This document shows positions 34,601 through 44,240 of a stretch of 64,000 bases of DNA, one piece after another. The notes under the pieces were generated by a model that was given only the letters and a program-made list of their open reading frames with translations, did not search any database and had not been told where the DNA came from. Each line of letters starts with the position of its first letter. Position 1 is the first letter of the stretch. The translations under genes were made by a program, and so were the position numbers. The stretch comes from Clostridia bacterium (GTDB lineage: Bacteria > Bacillota > Clostridia > Oscillospirales > Oscillospiraceae): contig JAGKTU010000001.1 in assembly GCA_021153265.1 (NCBI GenBank), positions 1-64,000 on the forward strand. Direction: 5' to 3'.

Positions 34601-35954
34601 GGTAACGGGCCACTTCCCTGCCCTGCTTCATGACAACAGCGCCAATCTCGATGATCTCGTCGGTTCTGGGGGAAAGGCCTGTGGTCTCCAGGTCAAAGGC
34701 CACAAATTCATCGTCGAAGGAGATGTCCTGTGCGCCATGAACCACGATCTTATCGTCCACATCGTTGACGTAGTAGCCCTCGCAGCCGTAAAGGATCTTG
34801 ATGGTTTCATCCGTTCCGGCGACTTTGGGAGGCCCTTTCCAGTCTTCCACCACATGCAGCGCATCGGTAAAGGACTGAACACAGCCGTGGTCGGTGATGG
34901 CGATGGCCTTATGGCCCCATGCTGCCGCCTGCTTGATAGCGGCTTTGGTACTGGTGAGGGCGTCCATGTTACTCATAGAGGTATGCAGGTGCAGTTCGAT
35001 GCGCTTCATGCCCTCGGCGGTGTCCTTCCGCTTGGGCATGGAGCCTGGCATCATAGAGAAGGGCTTGAGAACCATCTCATTATCGTAGCGATTCAGCTCC
35101 AACTTGCCCTGCACCTTCAAAACGTTGCCAACTTTGACATTTTCCAAGATAGGCTTGGCTTCGCCAGCTTCCATGAAGCGATTGATGCGGACGGAGCCGG
35201 TATTATCGGTCATGTCAAAGCTGATGACCCATGCGTTGCGCTTTTTCAGTTCCTTATGGTCTACGGCGAAAACACGACCTTCCACCAGGACGCTGCCCAT
35301 ATCCAGATTCAGCTCCTTCATGGGTACGGGCGTACCCTTGAAAGGCTTGCCGAAGAAGGTTTCGCTGGGTGCTGCAGCAGCTTTCTCCTGCTTGGCAGGT
35401 GCTGCGCCACTAACCGGAATGGCTGCCATGAGGGAATTTCGCATGGAGGCCATGGCGTCGAAGAGTTCCTGTCCTTCCAGCGCCTTTCCAGCCTCGATAC
35501 GGATCTGAACCGGGGTAGCAAAGCGCTCCTGCAGAGCGGTCTGAACCTGAGGAATCAGTTCTTCCAGAAGCTGCTTGCCGTTGGCAAGGAGTTTTACCGT
35601 CAAGGTCTCTCCTTCCCACGCCCATTGCGCTCCGGCAAGAGAGCCACGGGTCATGGAATTGCGGCTGACAAAGAGCTGCATCAGCTCCTGATGTTCGATC
35701 TTTTGCAGTTCGGTTGCCGGGTGGGTGGCAGTGAGTTCCAACTTGCGCAGACCGTACAAGGAAGTAATGTCCTTGGCAGCCTGATCCAGCAGTCGCTGGG
35801 GTATGTAGTTTGCAGCATGGAGGGCAACCTCCACTGCCCGGGTTTCGGGGTCGATATCCGCAGCTACGATAGCCGCCTGAGAAAGAGCGGCAATCAGCTC
35901 CTCAGGCGGCTCGTAGTCCGGAAACATATTCAAAAGAAATACTTTGTTTTCCAT
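31638..35954 (-). CDS. polC: DNA polymerase III alpha subunit, PolC type
   Basis: A 1438-residue replicative polymerase of low-GC Gram-positives. Order: N-terminal domain (1-200), OB fold (about 215-300), PHP part (IELHLHTSMSN at 319-329) interrupted by a DEDD proofreading exonuclease (FVAFDLETTGLS at 417-428, with HNADFDTA and HRAADDA), then the polymerase palm with PDIDLNFSGE. A zinc knuckle (CPNPECKH and CPLCG) lies before the palm. It copies the chromosome with the sliding clamp. It starts 5 nt after the ispG stop with a weak ribosome site, so translation is likely coupled. Last gene of the pyrH-polC cluster. Confidence 0.97.
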   Translation of the reverse strand: MENKVFLLNMFPDYEPPEELIAALSQAAIVAADIDPETRAVEVALHAANYIPQRLLDQAAKDITSLYGLRKLELTATHPATELQKIEHQELMQLFVSRNSMTRGSLAGAQWAWEGETLTVKLLANGKQLLEELIPQVQTALQERFATPVQIRIEAGKALEGQELFDAMASMRNSLMAAIPVSGAAPAKQEKAAAAPSETFFGKPFKGTPVPMKELNLDMGSVLVEGRVFAVDHKELKKRNAWVISFDMTDNTGSVRINRFMEAGEAKPILENVKVGNVLKVQGKLELNRYDNEMVLKPFSMMPGSMPKRKDTAEGMKRIELHLHTSMSNMDALTSTKAAIKQAAAWGHKAIAITDHGCVQSFTDALHVVEDWKGPPKVAGTDETIKILYGCEGYYVNDVDDKIVVHGAQDISFDDEFVAFDLETTGLSPRTDEIIEIGAVVMKQGREVARYQTFVDPHRKLLKETTDLTGITDDMLVGAPSIEKALPEFLNFVDGRVLVAHNADFDTAFIREACKKLGHPYTYTSADTLVLSQNLMTKLNRHKLNIVADALSLPEFNHHRAADDAVTCGMIMAKFMDMLKEQGLQNLQQINPAMEKVRAQLRSDERYAQHIILFAKNQIGLRNLYQLISEANLYHFRRVPRILKSELIKHREGLIIGSACENNELFQAVLKGRSDEELKRIASFYDYLEVQPISNNRFMIAEEKIPVHNDEDLRNLNRTIVRLGEEMGKMVVATGDVHFLNPEDEIFRHILLATKGFKDADKDNPLYLRTTDEMLAEFSYLGEEKAHEIVVKNPNLIADMCESLRPVPHNLFAPKIENSVEDLKSLVYGKFHRLYGDNPPELFVKRVETELHDIISCHYDVIYMSAQRLVQNSLENGYLVGSRGSVGSSIVAFMSGITEVNSFPPHYRCPNPECKHTILDVPKEFNCGADLPDALCPLCGTQLEKDGFNIPFETFLGFGGDKVPDIDLNFSGEYQAEAHKYCISMFGASHVFRAGTIGTVAEKTAFGYVKKYLQERNKTASKAEEARLASGCVGVRRTTGQHPGGLVVIPQENEIWDFCPVQHPAEDPTSDQITTHFEYHSMEENLLKLDMLGHDDPTMIRMMEDMTGVDAKTIPLDDKGTMSIFTSSKILGYENDKLLGPTGAVGVPEFNTRFTRGVLLDTLPDKFDFLVRICGYTHGTDVWLGNAKDLINSKTATVDQTIGARDDIMIYLISCGMPDKRAFKIMESVRKGRGLPPGAEEEMVAAGVPDWYITSCKKIKYLFPKAHAVAYCMMAFRIAWFKVYHPLAFYAAYFYRRSQKGGFDATLMTGGMESVLANIDAIDNNEDATAKDEDLLTTLEVVYEFYLRGFEFAPISLYESHATKFLIKDGKILPPFVAISGLGESAAWDLMEGRKGKQFLSVEEVALACPKVSKTHMQMLKDAGAFGDLPDTSQVSFF

Positions 35955-35959
35955 AGTAA

Positions 35960-36997
<1,038 letters not shown>

Positions 36998-37002
36998 AGC
37001 CA

Positions 37003-38067
37003 TTACCTCTGTACGATTACAAAAATATCCTTAAACAAAATAATTGCCATAAGGGCAAGGAGCAGGATCATGCCTGCACCATGAAGATACCCCTCATATT
37101 TGGGATTGATCTTCTTCTTAGTGATGGCTTCCACGGCTGTGGTCAGCAGAAGACCAACCACACGTCCGCCGTCCAACGCAGGAATCGGGAGAAGATTCAT
37201 AATACCCAAGTTCACGGCAATGAACGCGCCAATGAACAGCAGGTTCAGAATAGCAGCTGCCGCAGAACCGGAAGCAGCAACTGTATCACTCATCATGGAT
37301 ACGATGCCCACGGGACCTGACATATCCTTCAGACCTGCTTCACCGGAGACAATCATTCCCAGGCTCATCCAGACAAGCTTACCGAAGTAAACGCAATCAT
37401 CGAAGGACTGCTTGATCACTTCCGGGAAGGTCAGGCTGCGCGTCTGCCACTGAATACCGTAGAACACACCTGCTTCGCCCTCTTCGTTAGCGGGAAATTC
37501 CTTCGGGACCATGGGCACAGCTTCCAGAAGAAGTTGCTGACCGTCACGGCGCACCAGAACATCAAACTCCGTCACGGAAGGATCATTCTGAAGGATTTCG
37601 TTAAAGTCAGTGGTGCTTTCCACTATGCTCCCACCCATTTCCAAAATCTCATCGCCAGCCCGCAGACCGCCTTCGCAGGCGAGGCTGCTGCCGGTACGCA
37701 GGTTTTCGATCTGAGGGATGGGGGCAGCGGTGAAAGAATTGACAATGGCCACAATAAGGAAGCCCGTAATCAGGTTCATAGCAGAGCCTGCCACCAGAAT
37801 GATCAGGCGCTTCCACCATGCAGCTTTCTGGAAAGAGCGGGGATTTTCCGTATCCGCGTCCTCGCCCTCCATGGCGCAGTAGCCGCCAATGGGGATACAA
37901 CGCAGAGCATACAAGGTCTCCCCTACCTGCTTTTTCCAGATGGCAGGGCCCATGAACATGGAAAATTCATTGACCTGAACACCGGAGAGCTTGGCTGCCA
38001 CAAAGTGACCCAACTCGTGGACAAAGATCAGGAGGCTAAACAAGAGAATTCCGAAAATAATCGTCAT
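37003..38067 (-). CDS. rseP: Site-2 zinc metalloprotease RseP
   Basis: A 354-residue integral membrane protease. HELGHF (about residues 18-23) is the zinc site in helix 1. A PDZ domain spans about 120-200, and NLLPIPALDGG near the C terminus holds the third ligand. It cuts membrane-bound anti-sigma factors or signal-peptide remnants. AAAGTGAGG 6 nt before ATG 38067 makes the earlier GTG part of the ribosome site. It overlaps no neighbour after this choice (gap 8 nt to dxr). Confidence 0.95.
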   Translation of the reverse strand: MTIIFGILLFSLLIFVHELGHFVAAKLSGVQVNEFSMFMGPAIWKKQVGETLYALRCIPIGGYCAMEGEDADTENPRSFQKAAWWKRLIILVAGSAMNLITGFLIVAIVNSFTAAPIPQIENLRTGSSLACEGGLRAGDEILEMGGSIVESTTDFNEILQNDPSVTEFDVLVRRDGQQLLLEAVPMVPKEFPANEEGEAGVFYGIQWQTRSLTFPEVIKQSFDDCVYFGKLVWMSLGMIVSGEAGLKDMSGPVGIVSMMSDTVAASGSAAAAILNLLFIGAFIAVNLGIMNLLPIPALDGGRVVGLLLTTAVEAITKKKINPKYEGYLHGAGMILLLALMAIILFKDIFVIVQR

Positions 38068-38075
38068 AGAAGTCC

Positions 38076-39230
38076 TCACTTTATCGCGGCAAGATGGCGC
38101 ACTGCCTCTCTTGCCAGCCGGTCGGCTTCCAGAATTTCCTCCAAAGTGGGATTATCCCGGAACGGAACCGCTTCCACAGCTCCGGCAACCAGCTCATAAA
38201 TGTCATAGAAGCCGATTTTATCATCTAAGAACAGTGCAACCGCTTCCTCATTGGCACCGTTCATGGCAGGACAGGCTGTGCCGCCCCGCTTACCGCAGTC
38301 CATAGCCAATGCCAGACAGGGGAAATTCTCCAAATCGGGCTTGGTGAAGGTCAGCGCGCCGCAGGTGGTCAGATCCAATGCATCCACAGGGCATTCCAGC
38401 CGCTCGGGATAGGTCAGCGCCAGCTGGATGGGCAGGCGCATATCCGGTGCGCCAAGCTGGGCCATCACAGCACCGTCCACATACTCCACCATGGAGTGGA
38501 CGATTGATTGGCGATGCACCAGCACATCCACCTTTTCCAGAGGCATGCGGTACAGGCGCATGGCTTCGATGACTTCCAGACCCTTGTTCATCAGGGTAGC
38601 ACAGTCGATGGTGATTTTTGCACCCATCTTCCAGTTGGGGTGCTTCAAAGCGTCTGATTTGGTCACGGACTTCAGCTGCTCCCGTTCCATTCCATAGAAT
38701 GGGCCGCCGGAGCAGGTCAGAATCAGCTTCTTTACTTCGCTACGATTGGAATTTCCCATCAAACACTGGAAAATTGCGGAATGCTCAGAGTCCACGGGGA
38801 TGATCTCCGCGCCGTAGGCTTCTGCCTCAGCCATGACCAGTTCGCCGGCACAGACCAAAGTCTCCTTATTGGCAAGACCGATGCGTTTCTTCGCGCGGAT
38901 GGCAGCGAGGGTGGGCTTCAGACCCACCATGCCCACAACTGCAGTGATCACGCAGTCCGCTTCCGGGATGGTAGCAGCTTCAACGAGACCATCCTCACCC
39001 CACATAACGCGGATGGGCAGGTCGGAAATCTGCTGGGACAGGGCATCAGCGGCTTCTTCCGTAGCCATGACTGCCAAGGCAGGTCGAAACTCCCGGCACT
39101 GCTGAGCCATCAGCTCCACGCTGGTACCTGCTGTCAATGCCGCCACCCGAATAGGGAGGCGGCTGATAATATCTAAGCTCTGGCGGCCGATGGAGCCGGT
39201 AGAGCCTAAAACACTGACACAATTCATCAT
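38076..39230 (-). CDS. dxr: 1-deoxy-D-xylulose 5-phosphate reductoisomerase
   Basis: A 384-residue NADPH enzyme, the second step of the MEP pathway. GSTGSIGRQSLDII binds NADPH. VDSEHSAIFQ and SGGPFYG hold the metal and substrate sites. It starts 4 nt after the cdsA stop with two adjacent ATG codons; either could be used. Operon position between cdsA and rseP is the usual Firmicute order. Confidence 0.97.
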   Translation of the reverse strand: MMNCVSVLGSTGSIGRQSLDIISRLPIRVAALTAGTSVELMAQQCREFRPALAVMATEEAADALSQQISDLPIRVMWGEDGLVEAATIPEADCVITAVVGMVGLKPTLAAIRAKKRIGLANKETLVCAGELVMAEAEAYGAEIIPVDSEHSAIFQCLMGNSNRSEVKKLILTCSGGPFYGMEREQLKSVTKSDALKHPNWKMGAKITIDCATLMNKGLEVIEAMRLYRMPLEKVDVLVHRQSIVHSMVEYVDGAVMAQLGAPDMRLPIQLALTYPERLECPVDALDLTTCGALTFTKPDLENFPCLALAMDCGKRGGTACPAMNGANEEAVALFLDDKIGFYDIYELVAGAVEAVPFRDNPTLEEILEADRLAREAVRHLAAIK

Positions 39231-39234
39231 ACGC

Positions 39235-40041
39235 TTACACCAAGGGGAGCAGAACCAGCAGAGCCTCCATCAGAGGCGCCACGGTCACGATGGAATCGAA
39301 GCGGTCCAGAACACCGCCATGGCCGGGGATCAAATTACCATAGTCCTTGATGCCGGTCTGGCGCTTGATCACAGAGAAGCACAGATCGCCGAAGGTTCCG
39401 GCGGCAGAGGCCAGCAGACCATAGAGGATCGCCAGACCAAAATTGACCTCAAAATTAAGAAGCATCAGAATCAGGCTGTAAAGAAGCATGCCCACAATAC
39501 TGCCAACCAAACCACCCAGCAGACCCTCGATGGTCTTATTGGGGCTGACAACAGGAGCCAACTTATGCTTGCCATAGCGGATACCCACAAAATAAGCACC
39601 GGTATCGTTCATGAAACCGGCCACAAAGGGGATCAGAATCAGATACTTACCCACCTTCAGCATCAAAATGCGGATCAGTGCCGACAGCAGGTACGGAATG
39701 ACCAGTCCGGCAACGATGCACAGAGCCAGCATCTCAATGCGGATCTTCACATGGTCAGACATCATCTCCGCAAACAGAGCGATAAAGAAAATGAGAATGC
39801 CAAGGACCGCGTAGGCATGCACTGCGCCAAAGTAGCTCCACAGACAAACAGCAAACGCCATCGCCGCAGAGTAGGCCACCAGACGGGGATGCCGTACCAG
39901 CTCCGTTCCGTAGAGCAGCTCATATGCGCCAATGGCAAGCAGTAAACCAAACACCACGGCAGCTACGATCTTTGGCGCCGCCAATACGATCAGCAGCATT
40001 ACCGGAACTAAGACGGCAGCTGCAATCACGCGAGTTTTCAT
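39235..40041 (-). CDS. cdsA: Phosphatidate cytidylyltransferase
   Basis: A 268-residue membrane enzyme with about eight helices. The CDS signature near the C terminus reads GDLCFSVIKRQTGIKDYGNLIPGHGG (given by its ends: GDLCFS to PGHGG). It makes CDP-diacylglycerol for phospholipid synthesis. GGAGGG 11 nt before ATG 40041 marks the start; the uppS stop overlaps this ribosome site. Confidence 0.95.
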   Translation of the reverse strand: MKTRVIAAAVLVPVMLLIVLAAPKIVAAVVFGLLLAIGAYELLYGTELVRHPRLVAYSAAMAFAVCLWSYFGAVHAYAVLGILIFFIALFAEMMSDHVKIRIEMLALCIVAGLVIPYLLSALIRILMLKVGKYLILIPFVAGFMNDTGAYFVGIRYGKHKLAPVVSPNKTIEGLLGGLVGSIVGMLLYSLILMLLNFEVNFGLAILYGLLASAAGTFGDLCFSVIKRQTGIKDYGNLIPGHGGVLDRFDSIVTVAPLMEALLVLLPLV

Positions 40042-40046
40042 GGTAA

Positions 40047-40760
40047 TTATGTCCCTCCAAAACGGCGGTTGCGCCGCTGATATTCTGCAATGGCCTCGTC
40101 TAAGTCCTTCGGACCAAAATCGGGCCACAGTACATTCATAAACACAAATTCAGAGTACGCAGACTGCCACAGCAGGAAATTGCTGGTTCGCAGTTCACCG
40201 GAGGGGCGGATGATCAGCTCCGGGTCGGGTACATCCTTGGAATAAAGATAAGTTGACAACAGTTCTTCCGTCAGATCGGAGCTGCTGTACTTGCCCTCTG
40301 CCACATCCTGCGCAAAAGCACGGGCAGCGCGGACGATCTCATCCCGTCCACCGTAGTTCAGGCAAAAATTCACCTGGACATCATAATCTGCAGACTGATC
40401 CACCGCTTCGCTGCAGAGTTTCTGCAATTGGGGACTCAGTCGGCTCAAATCGCCAAAAAAACGGAAGCAGACACGGTTTTTCTCCATGTCCCGGAGGGCT
40501 TCCTGCAAATACTTGCCCAGAAGGCGCATGATGCCCCCCACTTCTTCCTCGGAGCGCTTCCAGTTCTCCGTGGAAAATGCATAGACCGTCAGATATTTTA
40601 CGCCCAGCGTGCGGCAATAATTGGCGATCTTACGAAACGCCTCCGCGCCGGCGGCGTGTCCGGCGGTGCGGGGTAAACCCCGTTTCTTGGCCCAACGGCC
40701 GTTGCCATCCATGATGATGGCGATGTGCTGTGGAATCGGGTTGTTTTCAGAAAGTGCCAT
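40047..40760 (-). CDS. uppS: Undecaprenyl diphosphate synthase (isoprenyl transferase)
   Basis: A 237-residue cis-prenyltransferase. HIAIIMDGNGRWAKKRG carries the catalytic Asp and the diphosphate-binding Arg. YAFSTENWKR and IRPSGELRTSNFLLWQSAYSE are the other conserved blocks. It builds the C55 carrier lipid for cell wall synthesis. AGAGGTG precedes the ATG. Confidence 0.96.
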   Translation of the reverse strand: MALSENNPIPQHIAIIMDGNGRWAKKRGLPRTAGHAAGAEAFRKIANYCRTLGVKYLTVYAFSTENWKRSEEEVGGIMRLLGKYLQEALRDMEKNRVCFRFFGDLSRLSPQLQKLCSEAVDQSADYDVQVNFCLNYGGRDEIVRAARAFAQDVAEGKYSSSDLTEELLSTYLYSKDVPDPELIIRPSGELRTSNFLLWQSAYSEFVFMNVLWPDFGPKDLDEAIAEYQRRNRRFGGT

Positions 40761-40791
40761 AGAGCACCTCTTTCTTTCAAAATATGCTGAT

Positions 40792-40816
40792 TTGGGGGCG
40801 CAGGGCGCGCCCCCAA
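40792..40816 (-). other. GC-rich hairpin between frr and uppS
   Basis: Perfect 10-bp arms TTGGGGGCGC/GCGCCCCCAA with a 5-nt loop, no U run. It may be a partial terminator, RNA processing site or stabiliser that sets the frr to uppS ratio. Confidence 0.55.
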
Positions 40817-40827
40817 TGTAACAGGCT

Positions 40828-41382
40828 TTAGATAGCCATCAGTTCCTTTTCCTTGGCTGCCAGAGCAACATCAACCTTCTTAATGTTCTTATCCAGCAGA
40901 TCCTGCAGATCCTTCTCGGCCTTCTTCTGATCGTCCTCGGTGATCTCGTTAGTTTTCTTCAGCTTCTTGACGTAGTCCATGCCGTCACGGCGGATGTTAC
41001 GCATGGCGACCTTGGCGTCCTCGGCGTACTTCTTGACCTGCTTGGCCAGATCCTTACGACGCTCCTCGGTCAGCTGAGGGAAAGTCAGACGGATGACACG
41101 GCCATCGTTCTGGGGGTTGATGCCCAGATCAGACATCTGGATGGCCTTGGCGATATCCTTCAGCAGCTTGGTATCCCAGGGCTGCACCACCAGAGTACGG
41201 GCATCGGGGGAGGAAATGGTTGCAACACCGTTCAGGGGTGTCTCACTACCATAGTATTCCACGCTGATGCGGTCCAGAACCTTTGCATTGGCACGGCCTG
41301 CGCGAACTGCGCCAAACTCGTCCTGCAAATGGTCCAGTGCCTTGTCCATTCTTCTTGCGTAATCCTTAAAGTCGACTGCCAT
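40828..41382 (-). CDS. frr: Ribosome recycling factor
   Basis: A 184-residue protein of normal family length. MDKALDHLQDEFGAVRAGRAN and the C-terminal AEKDLQDLLDKNIKKVD form the long helical arm of RRF. It releases ribosomes after termination with EF-G. AAGGAGG 8 nt before ATG 41382 fixes the start; the frame upstream (to 41466) runs back into pyrH. Confidence 0.97.
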   Translation of the reverse strand: MAVDFKDYARRMDKALDHLQDEFGAVRAGRANAKVLDRISVEYYGSETPLNGVATISSPDARTLVVQPWDTKLLKDIAKAIQMSDLGINPQNDGRVIRLTFPQLTEERRKDLAKQVKKYAEDAKVAMRNIRRDGMDYVKKLKKTNEITEDDQKKAEKDLQDLLDKNIKKVDVALAAKEKELMAI

Positions 41383-41401
41383 AGTGATATCCTCCTTAAA
41401 A

Positions 41402-42130
41402 TTAGTTGGTAACGGTGGTTCCGATCTTTTCGCCGCGAACCACACGGATGATACTGTTTTCTTCACTCAGACCGAAGCAGACCATGGGCATGTTGTTGTC
41501 CATAGCCAGAGCCATGGCGGTGACGTCGGTGGCCTTCAGGCCATCCTCCAGAACCTTTGCGTAGGTCAGATCGGTGTAACGAATTGCGTTGGGATCCTTC
41601 TTGGGATCGGCGGAATAGATGGCATCCACATTCTTGGCCATCAGCACAGCATCCGCCTCGATCTCCACGCCACGGAGCACTGCGCCGGTGTCGGTGGAGA
41701 AGTAGGGGTTGCCGGTGCCTGCGGCAAAAATGACCACCTTACCCTCATTCAGATAGCGGTTAGCGGTGTCCCGGGTGAAATACTCGGCAAACTTATGCAT
41801 CTCCACAGCGGTAAGCACCCGGGCATCCAGACCGTGCTGCTCCAGCACGTCCGCCACGGCGATGGCGTTCATCACGGTAGCCATCATACCCATGGCATCC
41901 GCATGGGAGCGCTGCATTTTGCCGGTGCCGTTCTTGACGCCGCGCCAGAAATTGCCGCCGCCGATGACCAGGCCAACCTGAACACCCATATTTACGCACT
42001 CTTTAATGGCGGTGCACACCTCGTTGATCTTTGCGAAGTCCAGGCCAAAGCCATCGCCGCTGGCGGTTTTCTCGCCCAGCGCCTCGCCGCTGACTTTCAG
42101 CAGAATGCGCTTGTACTTGAGTCCGTCCAA
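41402..42130 (-). CDS. pyrH: UMP kinase
   Basis: A 242-residue bacterial UMP kinase of the amino acid kinase fold. RILLKVSGEAL, VIGGGNFWRG and FAAGTGNPYFSTDT are the nucleotide sites. The start codon is TTG at 42130, supported by AAGGAGTGA 6 nt upstream and the family N terminus; no ATG is nearby. First gene here of the conserved cluster; rpsB and tsf are not adjacent (glnS is divergent upstream). Confidence 0.96.
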   Translation of the reverse strand: MDGLKYKRILLKVSGEALGEKTASGDGFGLDFAKINEVCTAIKECVNMGVQVGLVIGGGNFWRGVKNGTGKMQRSHADAMGMMATVMNAIAVADVLEQHGLDARVLTAVEMHKFAEYFTRDTANRYLNEGKVVIFAAGTGNPYFSTDTGAVLRGVEIEADAVLMAKNVDAIYSADPKKDPNAIRYTDLTYAKVLEDGLKATDVTAMALAMDNNMPMVCFGLSEENSIIRVVRGEKIGTTVTN

Positions 42131-42167
42131 ATAGAATCACTCCTTATCTCTATTCATATCCTTTCCT

Positions 42168-42196
42168 ATTTTAATATAAGAGCGGCAAAATGACAA
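42168..42196 (-). promoter_or_regulatory. Promoter of pyrH and the downstream cluster
   Basis: Minus-strand TTGTCA (42196-42191), 17-nt spacer, TAAAAT (42173-42168). Confidence 0.7.
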
Positions 42197-42310
42197 CCAT
42201 AAAAATCAAGTTTTGTTAAATTGTTTTCTCTTTTTTCACATTTTCTCTCCTGTGTACAATTTTCACACATAATCCCTCATGGAAAAACCATATTATGGCG
42301 CAGTTTTTTG

Positions 42311-42339
42311 TTGCAAATCCCATCGCTATGGGTTATAAT
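42311..42339 (+). promoter_or_regulatory. Promoter of glnS with inverted repeat in the spacer
   Basis: TTGCAA (42311-42316), 17-nt spacer, TATAAT (42334-42339). The spacer holds CCCAT-CGCT-ATGGG, which could be a repressor site. Confidence 0.8.
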
Positions 42340-42381
42340 GACGTATTATTGAATCTAATTCCAAAGAGAGGATGTTTATAT

Positions 42382-44061
42382 ATGGCTGAAATCACCGAAA
42401 GCAAAAATTTCATCCACGCATTCATCGATGAAGACATCGCCGAGGGCGGCCGCTATGCCGGTCAGACTGTGCATACCCGTTTCCCTCCCGAGCCCAACGG
42501 TTATCTGCACATCGGCCACTGCAAGGCTCTGACCATCGACTTCGGCACCGCCGAAAAGTATAACGGCATGTGCAACCTGCGTATGGACGACACCAATCCC
42601 ACCAAGGAGGACGTGGAGTTCGTCGAGGCCATCAAGGAGGATATCCACTGGCTGGGCTTCGACTGGGGTGACCGGTTCTTCTATGGCTCCGATTACTTTG
42701 AAAAGGACTACGAGTTTGCCGTGGAGCTGATCAAGAAGGGTCTGGCTTACGTCTGCGAGCTGACTCCCGAGCAGTTCAAGGAATTCCGTGGCGATCTGAA
42801 CACCCCTGCCACCTCCCCCTACCGGGATCGTCCCATGGAGGAGAGCCTGGACCTGTTTGCCCGGATGCGTGCCGGTGAGTTCCCCGACAACGCCATGACC
42901 CTGCGTGCCAAGATCGATCTGGCTTCCGGCAACTTCAATATGCGTGACCCGGTCATCTACCGCATCCGCCATATGCACCATCATCGTCAGGGTGACAAGT
43001 GGTGCATCTACCCCATGTACGACTTTGCCCATCCCATTCAGGACGCACTGGAGGGTATCACCCATTCCCTGTGTTCTCTGGAGTTTGAGAACCACCGCCC
43101 CCTGTACAACTGGGTTGTGGAGAACGTTTCTGTGCCCCACACTCCCCGGCAGATCGAGTTCGCCCGTCTGGGCATCGACCACACCGTGCTGAGTAAGCGC
43201 AAGCTGAGAGCGCTGGTGGAGAACGGCCATGTTGCCGGCTGGGATGATCCCAGAATGCCCACCCTGTGCGGTCTGCGCCGCCGCGGCTACACCCCTAAGT
43301 CCATCCGCAACTTCTGTGAGCGCGTGGGCGTTGCCAAGAGCCCCAACACCATCCCCTACGCCTTCCTGGAGTTCTGCCTCCGTGAGGATCTGAATGAGAC
43401 TGCCGCCCGTGTCATGGCAGTTCTGAAGCCTGTGAAGCTGACCATCACCAACTATCCCGAGGGTCAGTCCGAGACCGTCACCGTTGAGAACAACCCCAAC
43501 CGTCCCGAGGACGGCACCCGTGAGGTTACCTTCTCCCGGAATCTGTGGATCGAAGCTGACGATTTCCTGGCTCAGCCCATTCCCAAGTACAAGCGTCTGT
43601 ACCCCGATGGCCCCGAGTGCCGTCTGAAGGGCGCCTACCTCATCAAGTGTACCGGCTGCGTCACCGATGAGAACGGCAACGTTACCGAGGTTCTGGCAAC
43701 CTATGACCCCGAGTCCCGTGGCGGCGACCCCGCCGACGGCCGGAAGGTCAAGGGCGCGACCATCCACTGGGTGGACGCCGAGACCGCCGTGGATGCCGAG
43801 GTTCGTCAGTACGATAACCTGTTCGACGATCCCGATCCGGATGCCGCTGGAAAGGATTATCTGGCCTGCATGAATCCTAAGTCTCTGGAAGTCCTCACCG
43901 GCTGTAAGGTGGAAGCCTCTCTGGCCAATGCCAAGGCACCTGCCTCCTATCAGTTCATGCGTCTGGGCTACTTCTGCCCTGACAGCCGTGACTGCGCCCC
44001 CGGTCATCTGGTGTTCAACCGTTCCGTCAGCCTGAAGGACAGCTTCAAGCCCGGTAAGTAA
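42382..44061 (+). CDS. glnS: Glutaminyl-tRNA synthetase
   Basis: A 559-residue class I synthetase. PPEPNGYLHIGH is the HIGH motif (about 28-39) and VLSKRKL the KMSKS-type loop. The C-terminal half is the beta-barrel anticodon-binding region of GlnRS. Many Firmicutes lack GlnRS and use Gat amidotransferase, so its presence suggests acquisition by an ancestor (family knowledge plus inference). AGAGAGGATG precedes ATG 42382. Monocistronic with its own terminator. Confidence 0.95.
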   Translation: MAEITESKNFIHAFIDEDIAEGGRYAGQTVHTRFPPEPNGYLHIGHCKALTIDFGTAEKYNGMCNLRMDDTNPTKEDVEFVEAIKEDIHWLGFDWGDRFFYGSDYFEKDYEFAVELIKKGLAYVCELTPEQFKEFRGDLNTPATSPYRDRPMEESLDLFARMRAGEFPDNAMTLRAKIDLASGNFNMRDPVIYRIRHMHHHRQGDKWCIYPMYDFAHPIQDALEGITHSLCSLEFENHRPLYNWVVENVSVPHTPRQIEFARLGIDHTVLSKRKLRALVENGHVAGWDDPRMPTLCGLRRRGYTPKSIRNFCERVGVAKSPNTIPYAFLEFCLREDLNETAARVMAVLKPVKLTITNYPEGQSETVTVENNPNRPEDGTREVTFSRNLWIEADDFLAQPIPKYKRLYPDGPECRLKGAYLIKCTGCVTDENGNVTEVLATYDPESRGGDPADGRKVKGATIHWVDAETAVDAEVRQYDNLFDDPDPDAAGKDYLACMNPKSLEVLTGCKVEASLANAKAPASYQFMRLGYFCPDSRDCAPGHLVFNRSVSLKDSFKPGK

Positions 44062-44067
44062 TGCATT

Positions 44068-44106
44068 TTGCCCCGCTGCCAACACGGCAGTGGGGCAATT
44101 TTATTT
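44068..44106 (+). terminator. Terminator of glnS
   Basis: 13-bp stem with one G-T pair (44068-44080 with 44086-44098), 5-nt loop, then TTTT. It ends where the GCAAAGT repeat array begins. Confidence 0.88.
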
Positions 44107-44183
44107 CGCAAAGTTTATTATACATTTTTTGCAAAGTGGGCTTGACATCTTTCGCAAAGTATGCTATTCTTTTTATGCAAAGT
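44104..44183 (+). repeat. Four GCAAAGT repeats at 23-bp period around the XRE promoter
   Basis: GCAAAGT occurs at 44108, 44131, 44154 and 44177, each exactly 23 bp apart. It is preceded by TTTC, TTTT, TTTC and TTAT. Copies 3 and 4 lie inside and just after the promoter at 44142-44170. The regularity suggests an operator for cooperative binding, most likely of the XRE protein encoded next. Confidence 0.85.
44142..44170 (+). promoter_or_regulatory. Promoter of the XRE operon
   Basis: TTGACA (44142-44147), 17-nt spacer containing one GCAAAGT repeat, TATTCT (44165-44170). Confidence 0.75.
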
Positions 44184-44240
44184 TGACTTAGCAGTTGTCG
44201 CCCGTGGACGCATGGGCGGCAAGAAAAAAGGAGTAAACCT

